A DNA stretch of 64,000 bases from Piscicola geometra (Eukaryota; Annelida; Clitellata; Hirudinida; Piscicolidae), in NCBI GenBank assembly GCA_943735955.1, contig OX030964.1:248501-312500 (forward strand), written 5' to 3'. Below, piece by piece: positions 33,901-46,712 of the stretch (positions are counted from its first letter, which is position 1; every line of letters begins with the position of its first letter). Position numbers and translations under genes: made by a program. The notes beneath the pieces were generated by a model. The model was not told where the DNA came from. It did no database searches and was given only the letters and a program-made list of their open reading frames with translations.

Positions 33901-36900
33901 TGCAGTGGGTTGTTGGTGCAGTGGGAGGTTGGTGCAGTGGGAGGGTGGTGCAGTGGGAGGGTGGTGCAGGGGGAGGGTGGTGCAGTGGCAGGGTGGTGCA
34001 GTGGCAGGGTGGTGCAGTGGTGGTGCAGTGGTGGTGCAGTGGCAGGGTGGTGCAGTGGTGGTGCAGTGGTGGTGCAGGGGGAGGGTGGTGCAGTGGTGGT
34101 GCAGTGGCAGGGTGGTGCAGTGGTGGTGCAGTGGTAGGGTGGTGCAGTGGTGGTGCAGTGGCAGGGTGGTGCAGTGGTGGTGCAGTGGTGGTGCAGTGGT
34201 GGTGCAGTGGTGGTGCAGTGGCAGGGTGGTGCAGTGGCAGGGTGGTGCAGTGGTGGTGCAGTGGGAGGGTGGTGCAGTGGGAGGGTGGTGCAGTGGGAGG
34301 TTGGTGCAGTGGGAGGGTGGTGCAGTGGGAGGTTGGTGCAGTGGGAGGGTGGTGCAGTGGGAGGGTGGTGCAGTGGGAGGGTGGTGCAGGGGGAGGGTGG
34401 TGCAGTGGGAGGGTGGTGCAGTGGTGGTGCAGTGGGAGGGTGGTGCAGTGGGTTGTTGGTGCAGTGGGAGGTTGGTGCAGTGGGAGGGTGGTGCAGTGGG
34501 AGGGTGGTGCAGGGGGAGGGTGGTGCAGTGGGAGGGTGGTGCAGTGGGAGGGTGGTGCAGGGGGAGGGTGGTGCAGTGGGAGGTTGGTGCAGTGGGAGGT
34601 TGGTGCAGTGGGAGGTTGGTGCAGTGGGAGGGTGGCGCAGTGAGAGGGTGGTGCAGTGGGAGGGTGGTGCAGTGGTGGCGCAGTGGCAGGGTGGTGCAGT
34701 GGGAGGGTGGTGCAGTGAGAGGGTGGTGCAGTTGGAGGGTGGTGCAGTGGGAGGTTGGTGCAGTGGGAGGGTGGTGCAGTGGGAGGGTGGTGCAGTGAGA
34801 GGGTGGTGCAGTGGTGGTGCAGTGGCAGGGTGGTGCAGTGGTGGTGCAGGGGGAGGGTGGTGCAGTGGTGGTGCAGTGGCAGGGTGGTGCAGTGTTGGTG
34901 CAGTGGCAGGGTGGTGCAGTGGTGGTGCAGTGGCAGGGTGGTGCAGTGGTGGTGCAGTGGTGGGGCAGTAGTGGTGCAGTGGTGGTGGAGTGGCAGGGTG
35001 GTGCAGTGGTGGTGCAGTGGCAGGGTGGTGCAGTTGCAGGGTGGTGCAGTGGTGGTGCAGTGGTGGTGCAGGGGGAGGGTGGTGCAGTGGTGGTGCAGTG
35101 GCAGGGTGGTGCAGTGGTGGTGCAGTGGCAGGGTGGTGCAGTGGCAGGGTGGTGCAGTGGCAGGGTGGTGCAGTGGTGGTGCAGTGGCAGGGTGGTGCAG
35201 TGGGAGGGTGGTGCAGGGGGAGAGTGGTGCAGTGGCAGGGTGGTGCAGGGGGAGGGTGGTGCAGTGGTGGTGAGGTGGGAGGGTGGTGCAGGGGGAGGGT
35301 GGTGCAGTGGTGGTGCAGTGGGAGGGTGGTGCAGGGGGAGGGTGGTGTAGTGGGAGGGTGGTGCAGGGGGAGGGTGGTGCAGTGGGAGGGTGGTGCAGTG
35401 GGAGGGTGGTGCAGGGGGAGGTTGGTGCAGTGGGAGGTTGGTGCAGTGGGAGGGTGGCGCAGTGAGAGGGTGGTGCAGTGGGAGGGTGGTGCAGTGGTGG
35501 CGCAGTGGCAGGGTGGTGCAGTGGGAGGGTGGTGCAGTGAGAGGGTGGTGCAGGGGGAGTGTGGTGCAGTGGGAGGGTGGTGCAGTGGGAGGGTGGTGCA
35601 GGGGGAGGTTGGTGCAGTGGGAGGTTGGTGCAGTAGGAGGGTGGCGCAGTGGGAGGGTGGTGCAGGGGGAGGTTGGTGCAGTGGGAGGTTGGTGCAGTGG
35701 GAGGGTGGCGCAGTGAGAGGGTGGTGCAGTGGGAGGGTGGTGCAGTGGTGGCGCAGTGGCAGGGTGGTGCAGTGGGAGGGTGGTGCAGTGAGAGGGTGGT
35801 GCAGTTGGAGGGTGGTGCAGTGGGAGGTTGGTGCAGTGGGAGGGTGGTGCAGTGGGAGGGTTGCGCAGTGGGAGGGTGGTGCAGTGGTGGTGCAGTGGCA
35901 GGGTGGTGCAGTGGTGGTGCAGTGGTGGTGCAGGGGAAGGGTGGTGCAGTGGTGGTGCAGTGGTGGTGCAGTGGCAGGTTGGTGCAGTGGTGGTGCAGTG
36001 GCAGGGTGGTGCAGTGGTGGTGCAGTGGTGGTGCAGGGGAAGGGTGGTGCAGTGGTGGTGCAGTGGTGGTGCAGTGGCAGGGTGGTGCAGTGGTGGTGCA
36101 GTGGCAGGGTGGTGCAGTGGTGGTGCAGTGGTGGTGCAGGGGGAGGGTGGTGCAGTGGTGGTGCAGTGGCAGGGTGGTGCAGTGGTGGTGCAGTGGCAGG
36201 GTGGTGCAGTGGTGGTGCAGTGGCAAGGTGGTGCAGTGGTGGTGCAGTGGGAGGGTGGTGCAGTGGGAGGGTGGTGCAGGGAGAGGGTGGTGCAGTGGCA
36301 GGGTGGTGCAGGGGGAGGGTGGTGCAGTGGTGGTGCAGTGAGAGGGTGGTGCAGGGGGAGGGTGGTGCAGTGGTGGTGCAGTGGGAGGGTGGTGCAGGGG
36401 GAGGGTGGTGTAGTGGGAGGGTGGTGCAGTGGGAGGGTGGTGCAGTGGGAGGGTGGTGCAGTGGAAGGGTGGTGCAGTGGGAGGTTGGTGCAGTGGGAGG
36501 GTGGTGCATTGGGAGGTTGGTGCAGTGGGAGAGTGGTGCAGTGGGAGGGTGGTGCAGTGGGAGGTTTGTGCAGTGAGAGGGTGGTGCAGTGGGAGGGTGG
36601 TGCAGTGGTGGTGCAGTGGTGGTGCAGTGGGAGGGTGGTGCAGTGGGAGGTTGGTGCAGTGGGAGGTTGGTGCAGTGGGAGGGTGGTGCAGTGGGAGGGT
36701 GGTGCAGGGGGAGGGTGGTGCAGTGGGAGGGTGGTGCAGTGGGAGGGTGGTGCAGTGGGAGGGTGGTGCAGTGGGAGGGTGGTGCAGTGGGAGGGTGGTG
36801 CAGTGGGAGGGTGGTGCAGTGGGAGGGTGGCGCAGTGAGAGGGTGGTGTAGTGGGAGGGTGGTGCAGTGAGAGGGTGGGGCAGTGGGAGGGTGGTGCAGT

Positions 36901-39900
36901 GGGAGGGTGGTGCAGTGGGAGGGTGGTGCAGGGGGAGGGTGGTGCAGTGGTGGTGCAGTGGCAGGGTGGTGCAGTGGTGGTGCAGTGGTGGTGCAGGGGG
37001 AGGGTGGTGCAGTGGTGGTGCAGTGGCAGGGTGGTGCAGTGGTGGTGCAGTGGTGGTGCAGGGGGAGGGTGGTGCAGTGGTGGTGCAGTGGCAGGGTGGT
37101 GCAGTGGTGGTGCAGTGGCAGGGTGGTGCAGTGGTGGTGCAGTGGCAGGGTGGTGCAGTGGTGGTGCAGTGGGAGGGTGGTGCAGTGGGAGGGTGGTGCA
37201 GGGGGAGGGTGGTGCAGTGGCAGGGTGGTGCAGGGGGAGGGTGGTGCAGTGGTGGTGCAGTGGGAGGGTGGTGCAGTGGGAGGGTGGTGCAGGGGGAGGG
37301 TGGTGCAGTGGTGGTGCAGTGGAAGGGTGGTGCAGGGGGAGGGTGGTGTAGTGGGAGGGTGGTGCAGTGGGAGGGTGGTGCAGTGGGAGGGTGGTGCAGT
37401 GGGAGGGTGGTGCAGTGGGAGGTTGGTGCAGTGGGAGGGTGGTGCAGTGGGAGGTTCGTGCAGTGGGAGGGTGGTGCAATGGGAGGGTGGTGCAGTGGGA
37501 GGTTTGTGCAGTGGGAAGGTGGTGCAGTGGGAGGGTGGTGCAGTGGTGGTGCAGTGGGAGGGTGGTGCAGTGGGAGGTTGGTGCAGTGGGAGGTTGGTGC
37601 AGTGGGAGGGTGGTGCAGTGGGAGGGTGGTGCAGGGGGAGGGTGGTGCAGTGGGAGGGTGGTGCAGTGGGAGGGTGGTGCAGTGGGAGGGTGGTGCAGTG
37701 GGAGGGTGGTGCAGTGGGAGGGTGGTGCAGTGGGAGGGTGGCGCAGTGAGAGGGTGGTGTAGTGGGAGGGTGGTGCAGTGAGAGGGTGGTGCAGTGGGAG
37801 GGTGGTGCAGTGGGAGGGTGGTGCAGTGGGAGGGTGGTGCAGGGGGAGGGTGGTGCAGTGGGAGGGTGGTGCAGTGGGAGGGTGGTGCAGTGGGAAGGTG
37901 GTGCAGTGGGAGGGTGGTGCAGTTGGAGGGTGGTGCAGTGGGAGGGTGGTGCAGTGGGAGGGTGGTGCAGGGGGAGGGTGGTGCAGTGGGAGGGTGGTGC
38001 AGTGGGAGGTTGGTGCAGTGGGAGGGTGGTGCAGTTGGAGGGTGGTGCAGTGGGAGGGTGGTGCAGTGGGAGGGTGGTGCAGGGGGAGGGTGGTGCAGTG
38101 GGAGGTTGGTGCAGTGGGAGGGTGGTGCAATGGGAGGGTGGTGCAGTGGGAGGTTGGTTCAGTGGGAGGGTGGTGCAGTGGGAGGGTTGCGCAGTGGGAG
38201 GGTGGTGCAGTGGTGGTGCAGTGGCAGGGTGGTGCAGTGGCAGGGTGGTGCAGTGGTGGTGCAGTGGCAGGGTGGTGCAGTGGTGGTGCAGTGGTGGTGC
38301 AGGGGGAGGGTGGTGCAGTGGTGGTGCAGTGGTGGTGCAGTGGCAGGGTGGTGCAGTGGTGGTGCAGTGGCAGGGTGGTGCAGTGGTGGTGCAGTGGTGG
38401 TGCAGGGGGAGGGTGGTGCAGTGGTGGTGCAGTGGCAGGGTGGTGCAGTGGTGGTGCAGTGGCAGGGTGGTGCAGTGGTGGTGCAGTGGCAAGGTGGTGC
38501 AGTGGTGGTGCAGTGGGAGGGTGGTGCAGTGGGAGGGTGGTGCAGGGAGAGGGTGGTGCAGTGGCAGGGTGGTGCAGGGGGAGGGTGGTGCAGTGGTGGT
38601 GCAGTGAGAGGGTGGTGCAGGGGGAGGGTGGTGCAGTGGTGGTGCAGTGGGAGGGTGGTGCAGGGGGAGGGTGGTGTAGTGGGAGGGTGGTGCAGTGGGA
38701 GGGTGGTGCAGTGGGAGGGTGGTGCAGTGGGAGGGTGGTGCAGTGGGAGGTTGGTGCAGTGGGAGGGTGGTGCAGTGGGAGGTTGGTGCAGTGGGAGAGT
38801 GGTGCAGTGGGAGGGTGGTGCAGTGGGAGGTTTGTGCAGTGAGAGGGTGGTGCAGTGGGAGGGTGGTGCAGTGGTGGTGCAGTGGTGGTGCAGTGGGAGG
38901 GTGGTGCAGTGGGAGGTTGGTGCAGTGGGAGGTTGGTGCAGTGGGAGGGTGGTGCAGTGGGAGGGTGGTGCAGGGGGAGGGTGGTGCAGTGGGAGGGTGG
39001 TGCAGTGGGAGGGTGGTGCAGTGGGAGGGTGGTGCAGTGGGAGGGTGGTGCAGTGGGAGGGTGGTGCAGTGGGAGGGTGGTGCAGTGGGAGGGTGGCGCA
39101 GTGAGAGGGTGGTGTAGTGGGAGGGTGGTGCAGTGAGAGGGTGGGGCAGTGGGAGGGTGGTGCAGTGGGAGGGTGGTGCAGTGGGAGGGTGGTGCAGGGG
39201 GAGGGTGGTGCAGTGGTGGTGCAGTGGCAGGGTGGTGAAGTGGTGGTGCAGTGGTGGTGCAGGGGGAGGGTGGTGCAGTGGTGGTAGTGTGGCAGGGTGG
39301 TGCAGTGGTGGTGCAGTGGCAGGGTGGTGCAGTGGTGGTGCAGTGGCAGGGTGGTGCAGTGGTGGTGCAGTGGGAGGGTGGTGCAGTGGGAGGGTGGTGC
39401 AGGGGGAGGGTGGTGCAGTGGCAGGGTGGTGCAGGGGGAGGGTGGTGCAGTGGTGGTGCAGTGGGAGGGTGGTGCAGGGGGAGGGTGGTGCAGTGGTGGT
39501 GCAGTGGAAGGGTGGTGCAGGGGGAGGGTGGTGTAGTGGGAGGGTGGTGCAGTGGGAGGGTGGTGCAGTGGGAGGGTGGTGCAGTGGGAGGGTGGTGCAG
39601 TGGGAGGTTGGTGCAGTGGGAGGGTGGTGCAGTGGGAGGTTGGTGCAATGGGAGGGTGGTGCAGTGGGAGGTTTGTGCAGTGGGAAGGTGGTGCAGTGGG
39701 AGGGTGGTGCAGTGGTGGTGCAGTGGTGGTGCAGTGGGAGGGTGGTGCAGTGGGAGGTTGGTGCAGTGGGAGGTTGGTGCAGTGGGAGGGTGGTGCAGTG
39801 GGAGGGTGGTGCAGGGGGAGGGTGGTGCAGTGGGAGGGTGGTGCAGTGGGAGGGTGGTGCAGTGGGAGGGTGGTGCAGTGGGAGGGTGGTGCAGTGGGAG

Positions 39901-42900
39901 GGTGGTGCAGTGGGAGGGTGGTGCAGTGGGAGGGTGGCGCAGTGAGAGGGTGGTGTAGTGGGAGGGTGGTGCAGTGAGAGGGTGGTGCAGTGGGAGGGTG
40001 GTGCAGTGGGAGGGTGGTGCAGTGGGAGGGTGGTGCAGGGGGAGGGTGGTGCAGTGGGAGAGTGGTGCAGTGGGAGGGTGGTGCAGTGGGAAGGTGGTGC
40101 AGTGGGAGGGTGGTGCAGTTGGAGGGTGGTGCAGTGGGAGGGTGGTGCAGTGGGAGGGTGGTGCAGGGGGAGGGTGGTGCAGTGGGAGGGTGGTGCAGTG
40201 GGAGGTTGGTGCAGTGGGAGGGTGGTGCAGTTGGAGGGTGGTGCAGTGGGAGGGTGGTGCAGTGGGAGGGTGGTGCAGGGGGAGGGTGGTGCAGTGGGAG
40301 GGTGGTGCAGTGGGAGGTTGGTGCAGTGGGAGGGTGGTGCAATGGGAGGGTGGTGCAGTGGGAGGTTTGTGCAGTGGGAAGGTGGTGCAGTGGGAGGGTG
40401 GTGCAGTGGTGGTGCAGTGGTGGTGCAGTGGGAGGGTGGTGCAGTGGGAGGTTGGTGCAGTGGGAGGTTGGTGCAGTGGGAGGGTGGTGCAGTGGGAGGG
40501 TGGTGCAGGGGGAGGGTGGTGCAGTGGGAGGGTGGTGCAGTGGGAGGGTGGTGCAGTGGGAGGGTGGTGCAGTGGGAGGGTGGTGCAGTGGGAGGGTGGT
40601 GCAGTGGGAGGGTGGTGCAGTGGGAGGGTGGCGCAGTGAGAGGGTGGTGTAGTGGGAGGGTGGTGCAGTGAGAGGGTGGTGCAGTGGGAGGGTGGTGCAG
40701 TGGGAGGGTGGTGCAGTGGGAGGGTGGTGCAGGGGGAGGGTGGTGCAGTGGGAGGGTGGTGCAGTGGGAGGGTGGTGCAGTGGGAAGGTGGTGCAGTGGG
40801 AGGGTGGTGCAGTTGGAGGGTGGTGCAGTGGGAGGGTGGTGCAGTGGGAGGGTGGTGCAGGGGGAGGGTGGTGCAGTGGGAGGGTGGTGCAGTGGGAGGT
40901 TGGTGCAGTGGGAGGGTGGTGCAGTGGGAGGGTGGTGCAGGGGGAGGGTGGTGCAGTGGGAGGGTGGTGCAGTGGGAGGTTGGTGCAGTGGGAGAGTGGT
41001 GCAGTGGGAGGGTGGTGCAGTGGGAGGTTTGTGCAGTGGGAGGGTGGTGCAGTGGGAGGGTGGTGCAGTGGTGGTGCAGTGGTGGTGCAGTGGGAGGGTG
41101 GTGCAGTGGGAGGTTGGTGCAGTGGGAGGTTGGTGCAGTGGGAGGGTGGTGCAGTGGGAGGGTGGTGCAGGGGGAGAGTGGTGCAGTGGGAGGGTGGTGC
41201 AGTGGGAGGGTGGTGCAGTGGGAGGGTGGTGCAGTGGGAGGGTGGTGCAGTGGGAGGGTGGTGCAGTGGGAGGGTGGTGCAGTGGGAGGGTGGCGCAGTG
41301 AGAGGGTGGTGTAGTGGGAGGGTGGTGCAGTGAGAGGGTGGTGCAGTGGGAGGGTGGTGCAGTGGGAGGGTGGTGCAGTGGGAGGGTGGTGCAGGGGGAG
41401 GGTGGTGCAGTGGTGGTTCAGTGGCAGGGTGGTGCAGTGGTGGTGCAGTGGTGGTGCAGGGAGAGGGTGGTGCAGTGGTGGTGCAGTGGCAGGGTGGTGC
41501 AGTGGTGGTGCAGTGGCAGGGTGGTGCAGTGGTGGTGCAGTGGCAGGGTGGTGCAGTGGTGGTGCAGTGGGAGGGTGGTGCAGTGGGAGGGTGGTGCAGG
41601 GGGAGGGTGGTGCAGTGGCAGGGTGGTGCAGGGGGAGGGTGGTGCAGTGGTGGTGCAGTGGGAGGGTGGTGCAGGGGGAGGGTGGTGCAGTGGTGGTGCA
41701 GTGGGAGGGTGGTGCAGGGGGAGGGTGGTGTAGTGGGAGGGTGGTGCAGTAGGAGGGTGGTGCAGTGGGAGGGTGGTGCAGTGGGAGGGTGGTGCAGTGG
41801 GAGGTTGGTGCAGTGGGAGGGTGGTGCAGTGGGAGGTTGGTGCAGTGGGAGGGTGGTGCAATAGGAGGGTGGTGCAGTGGGAGGTTTGTGCAGTGGGAGG
41901 GTGGTGCAGTGGGAGGGTGGTGCAGTGGTGGTGCAGTAGTGGTGCAGTGGGAGGGTGGTGCAGTGGGAGGTTGGTGCAGTGGGAGGTTGGTGCAGTGGGA
42001 GGGTGGTGCAGTGGGAGGGTGGTGCAGTGGGAGGGTGGTGCAGTGGGAGGGTGGCGCAGTGAGAGGGTGGTGTAGTGGGAGGGTGGTGCAGTGAGAGGGT
42101 GGTGCAGTGGTAGGGTGGTGCAGTGGGAGGGTGGTGCAGTGGGAGGGTGGTGCAGGGGGAGGGTGGTGCAGTGGGAGGGTGGTGCAGTGGGAGGGTGGTG
42201 CAGTGGGAAGGTGGTGCAGTGGGAGGGTGGTGCAGTTGGAGGGTGGTGCAGTGGGAGGGTGGTGCAGTGGGAGGGTGGTGCAGGGGGAGGGTGGTGCAGT
42301 GGGAGGGTGGTGCAGTGGGAGGTTGGTGCAGTGGGAGGGTGGTGCAGTGGGAGGGTGGTGCAGGGGGAGGGTGGTGCAGTGGGAGGGTGGTGCAGTGGGA
42401 GGTTGGTGCAGTGGGAGAGTGGTGCAGTGGGAGGGTGGTGAAGTGGGAGGTTTGTGCAGTGGGAGGGTGGTGCAGTGGGAGGGTGGTGCAGTGGTGGTGC
42501 AGTGGTGGTGCAGTGGGAGGGTGGTGCAGTGGGAGGTTGGTGCAGTGGGAGGTTGGTGCAGTGGGAGGGTGGTGCAGTGGGAGGGTGGTGCGGGGGGAGA
42601 GTGGTGCAGTGGGAGGGTGGTGCAGTGGGAGGGTGGTGCAGTGGGAGGGTGGTGCAGTGGGAGGGTGGTGCAGTGGGAGGGTGGTGCAGTGGGAGGGTGG
42701 TGCAGTGGGAGGGTGGCGCAGTGAGAGGGTGGTGTAGTGGGAGGGTGGTGCAGTGAGAGGGTGGTGCAGTGGGAGGGTGGTGCAGTGGGAGGGTGGTGCA
42801 GTGGGAGGGTGGTGCAGGGGGAGGGTGGTGCAGTGGTGGTTCAGTGGCAGGGTGGTGCAGTGGTGGTGCAGTGGTGGTGCAGGGGGAGGGTGGTGCAGTG

Positions 42901-45900
42901 GTGGTGCAGTGGCAGGGTGGTGCAGTGGTGGTGCAGTGGCAGGGTGGTGCAGTGGTGGTGCAGTGGCAGGGTGGTGCAGTGGTGGTGCAGTGGGAGGATG
43001 GTGCAGTGGGAGGGTGGTGCAGGGGGAGGGTGGTGCAGTGGCAGGGTGGTGCAGGGGGAGGGTGGTGCAGTGGTGGTGCAGTGGGAGGGTGGTGCAGGGG
43101 GAGGGTGGTGCAGTGGTGGTGCAGTGGGAGGGTGGTGCAGGGGGAGGGTGGTGTAGTGGGAGGGTGGTGCAGTAGGAGGGTGGTGCAGTGGGAGGGTGGT
43201 GCAGTGGGAGGGTGGTGCAGTGGGAGGTTGGTGCAGTGGGAGGGTGGTGCAGTGGGAGGTTGGTGCAGTGGGAGGGTGGTGCAATAGGAGGGTGGTGCAG
43301 TGGGAGGTTTGTGCAGTGGGAGGGTGGTGCAGTGGGAGGGTGGTGCAGTGGTGGTGCAGTAGTGGTGCAGTGGGAGGGTGGTGCAGTGGGAGGTTGGTGC
43401 AGTGGGAGGTTGGTGCAGTGGGAGGGTGGTGCAGTGGGAGGGTGGTGCAGGGGGAGGGTGGTGCAGTGGGAGGGTGGTGCAGTGGGAGGGTGGTGCAGTG
43501 GGAGGGTGGTGCAGTGGGAGGGTGGTGCAGTGGGAGTGTGGTGCAGTGGGAGGGTGGTGCAGTGGGAGGGTGGCGCAGTGAGAGGGTGGTGTAGTGGGAG
43601 GGTGGTGCAGTGAGAGGGTGGTGCAGTGGGAGGGTGGTGCAGTGGGAGGGTGGTGCAGTGGGAGGGTGGTGCAGGGGGAGGGTGGTGCAGTGGGAGGGTG
43701 GTGCAGTGGGAGGGTGGTGCAGTGGGAAGGTGGTGCAGTGGGAGGGTGGTGCAGTTGGAGGGTGGTGCAGTGGGAGGGTGGTGCAGTGGGAGGGTGGTGC
43801 AGGGGGAGGGTGGTGCAGTGGGAGGGTGGTGCAGTGGGAGGTTGGTGCAGTGGGAGGGTGGTGCAGTGGGAATGTGGTGCAGGGGGAGGGTGGTGCAGTG
43901 GGAGGGTGGTGCAGTGGGAGGTTGGTGCAGTGGGAGGTTGGTGCAGGGGGAGGGTGGTGCAGTGGGAAGGTGGTGCAGTGGGAGGGTTGTGCAGTTGGAG
44001 GGTGGTGCAGTGGGAGGGTGGTGCAGTGGGAGGGTGGTGCAGGGGGAGGGTGGTGCAGTGGGAGGGTGGTGCAGTGGGAGGTTGGTGCAGTGGGAGGGTG
44101 GTGCAGTGGGAGGGTGGTGCAGGGGGAGGGTGGTGCAGTGGGAGGGTGGTGCAGTGGGAGGTTGGTGCAGTGGGAGGTTGGTGCAGTGAGAGGGTGGTGC
44201 AGTGGTGGTGCAGTGGGAGGGTGGTGCAGGGGGAGGGTGGTGCAGTGGAAGGGTGGTGCAGTGGGAGGGTGGTGCAGTGGGAGGGTGGTGCAGGGGGAGG
44301 GTGGTGCAGTGGGAGGGTGGTGCAGTGAGAGGGTGGTGCAGTGGGAGGGTGGTGCAGTGGGAGGGTGGTGCAGTGGGAGGGTGGTGCAGGGGGAGGGTGG
44401 TGCAGTGGTGGTTCAGTGGCAGGGTGGTGCAGTGGTGGTGCAGTGGTGGTGCAGGGGGAGGGTGGTGCAGTGGTGGTGCAGTGGCAGGGTGGTGCAGTGG
44501 TGGTGCAGTGGCAGGGTGGTGCAGTGGTGGTGCAGTGGCAGGGTGGTGCAGTGGTGGTGCAGTGGGAGGATGGTGCAGTGGGAGGGTGGTGCAGGGGGAG
44601 GGTGGTGCAGTGGCAGGGTGGTGCAGGGGGAGGGTGGTGCAGTGGTGGTGCAGTGGGAGGGTGGTGCAGGGGGAGGGTGGTGCAGTGGTGGTGCAGTGGG
44701 AGGGTGGTGCAGGGGGAGGGTGGTGTAGTGGGAGGGTGGTGCAGTAGGAGGGTGGTGCAGTGGGAGGGTGGTGCAGTGGGAGGGTGGTGCAGTGGGAGGT
44801 TGGTGCAGTGGGAGGGTGGTGCAGTGGGAGGTTGGTGCAGTGGGAGGGTGGTGCAATAGGAGGGTGGTGCAGTGGGAGGTTTGTGCAGTGGGAGGGTGGT
44901 GCAGTGGGAGGGTGGTGCAGTGGTGGTGCAGTAGTGGTGCAGTGGGAGGGTGGTGCAGTGGGAGGTTGGTGCAGTGGGAGGTTGGTGCAGTGGGAGGGTG
45001 GTGCAGTGGGAGGGTGGTGCAGGGGGAGGGTGGTGCAGTGGGAGGGTGGTGCAGTGGGAGGGTGGTGCAGTGGGAGGGTGGTGCAGTGGGAGGGTGGTGC
45101 AGTGGGAGTGTGGTGCAGTGGGAGGGTGGTGCAGTGGGAGGGTGGCGCAGTGAGAGGGTGGTGTAGTGGGAGGGTGGTGCAGTGAGAGGGTGGTGCAGTG
45201 GGAGGGTGGTGCAGTGGGAGGGTGGTGCAGTGGGAGGGTGGTGCAGGGGGAGGGTGGTGCAGTGGGAGGGTGGTGCAGTGGGAGGGTGGTGCAGTGGGAA
45301 GGTGGTGCAGTGGGAGGGTGGTGCAGTTGGAGGGTGGTGCAGTGGGAGGGTGGTGCAGTGGGAGGGTGGTGCAGGGGGAGGGTGGTGCAGTGGGAGGGTG
45401 GTGCAGTGGGAGGTTGGTGCAGTGGGAGGGTGGTGCAGTGGGAATGTGGTGCAGGGGGAGGGTGGTGCAGTGGGAGGGTGGTGCAGTGGGAGGTTGGTGC
45501 AGTGGGAGGTTGGTGCAGGGGGAGGGTGGTGCAGTGGGAAGGTGGTGCAGTGGGAGGGTTGTGCAGTTGGAGGGTGGTGCAGTGGGAGGGTGGTGCAGTG
45601 GGAGGGTGGTGCAGGGGGAGGGTGGTGCAGTGGGAGGGTGGTGCAGTGGGAGGTTGGTGCAGTGGGAGGGTGGTGCAGTGGGAGGGTGGTGCAGGGGGAG
45701 GGTGGTGCAGTGGGAGGGTGGTGCAGTGGGAGGTTGGTGCAGTGGGAGGTTGGTGCAGTGAGAGGGTGGTGCAGTGGTGGTGCAGTGGGAGGGTGGTGCA
45801 GGGGGAGGGTGGTGCAGTGGAAGGGTGGTGCAGTGGGAGGGTGGTGCAGTGGGAGGGTGGTGCAGGGGGAGGGTGGTGCAGTGGGAGGGTGGTGCAGTGG

Positions 45901-46712
45901 GAGGGTGGTGCAGTGGGAGGGTGGTGCAGTGAGAGGGTGGTGCAGTTAGAGGGTGGTGCAGTGGGAGGGTGGTGCAGTGGAAGGGTGGTGCAGTGGGAGG
46001 TTGGTGCAGTGGGAGGTTGGTGCAGTGGGAGGGTGGTGCAGTGGGAGGGTGGCGCAGTGAGAGGGTGGTGCAGTGAGAGGGTGGTGCAGTTGGAGGGTGG
46101 TGCAGTGGGAGGGTGGTGCAGTGGTGGTGCAGTGGGAGGGTGGTGCAGTGGGAGGGTGGCGCAGTGGCAGGGTGGTGCAGTGGCAGGGTGGTGCAGTGGT
46201 GGTGCAGTGGCAGGGTGGTGCAGTGGCAGGGTGGTGCAGTGGTGGTGCAGGGGGAGGGTGGTGCAGTGGGAGGGTGGTGCAGTGGGAGGGTGGTGCAGTG
46301 GGAGGGTGGTGCAGTGGGAGGGTGGCGCAGTGGGAAGGTGGTGCAGTGGCGGGTGGTGCAGTGGCAGGGTGGTGCAGTGGAAGGGTGGTGCAGGGGGAGG
46401 GTGGTGCAGTGGCAGGGTGGTGCAGTGGCAGGGTGGTGCAGGGTGAGGGTGGTGCAGTGGGAGGGTGGTGCAGTAGTGGTGCAGTGGGAGGGTGGTGCAG
46501 TGGAAGGGTGGTGCAGGGGGAGGGTGGTGCAGTGGGAGGGTGGCGCAGTGGGAGGGTGGTGCAGTGGGAGGGTGGCGCAGTGGGAGGGTGGCGCAGTGGG
46601 AGGGTGGTGCAGTGGGAGGATGGTGCAGTGGGAGGGTGGTGCAGTGGGAGGTTGGTGCAGTGGTGGCGCAGTGGGAGTGTGGCGCAGTGGGAGGGTGGCG
46701 CAGTGGGAGGGG
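15968..46712 (+). repeat. 30.7-kb GTGCAGTGG minisatellite with nested higher-order duplications
   Basis: A GTGCAGTGG core is combined with variable tails to give units of 11 bp (GTGCAGTGGTG), 14 bp (with an extra GTG), 16 bp (GTGCAGTGGGAGGGTG; also GGCAGG, GGAGGTTG and GGGGGAGG forms) and 17 bp (GTGCAGTGGTCGAGGTG). 17-bp and 14-bp units dominate 15968-17060, and 16-bp and 11-bp units dominate the rest. Block duplications are visible: about 17399 and 18917 (1,518 bp), 17701 and 19203 (1,502), 21746 and 23707 (1,961), 25882 and 30949 (5,067), 27580 and 32658 (5,078), 36429 and 38695 (2,266), 43188 and 44760 (1,572). No stop triplet can arise from the common units in any of six frames, so giant open frames here are not genes. 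Confidence 0.97.
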
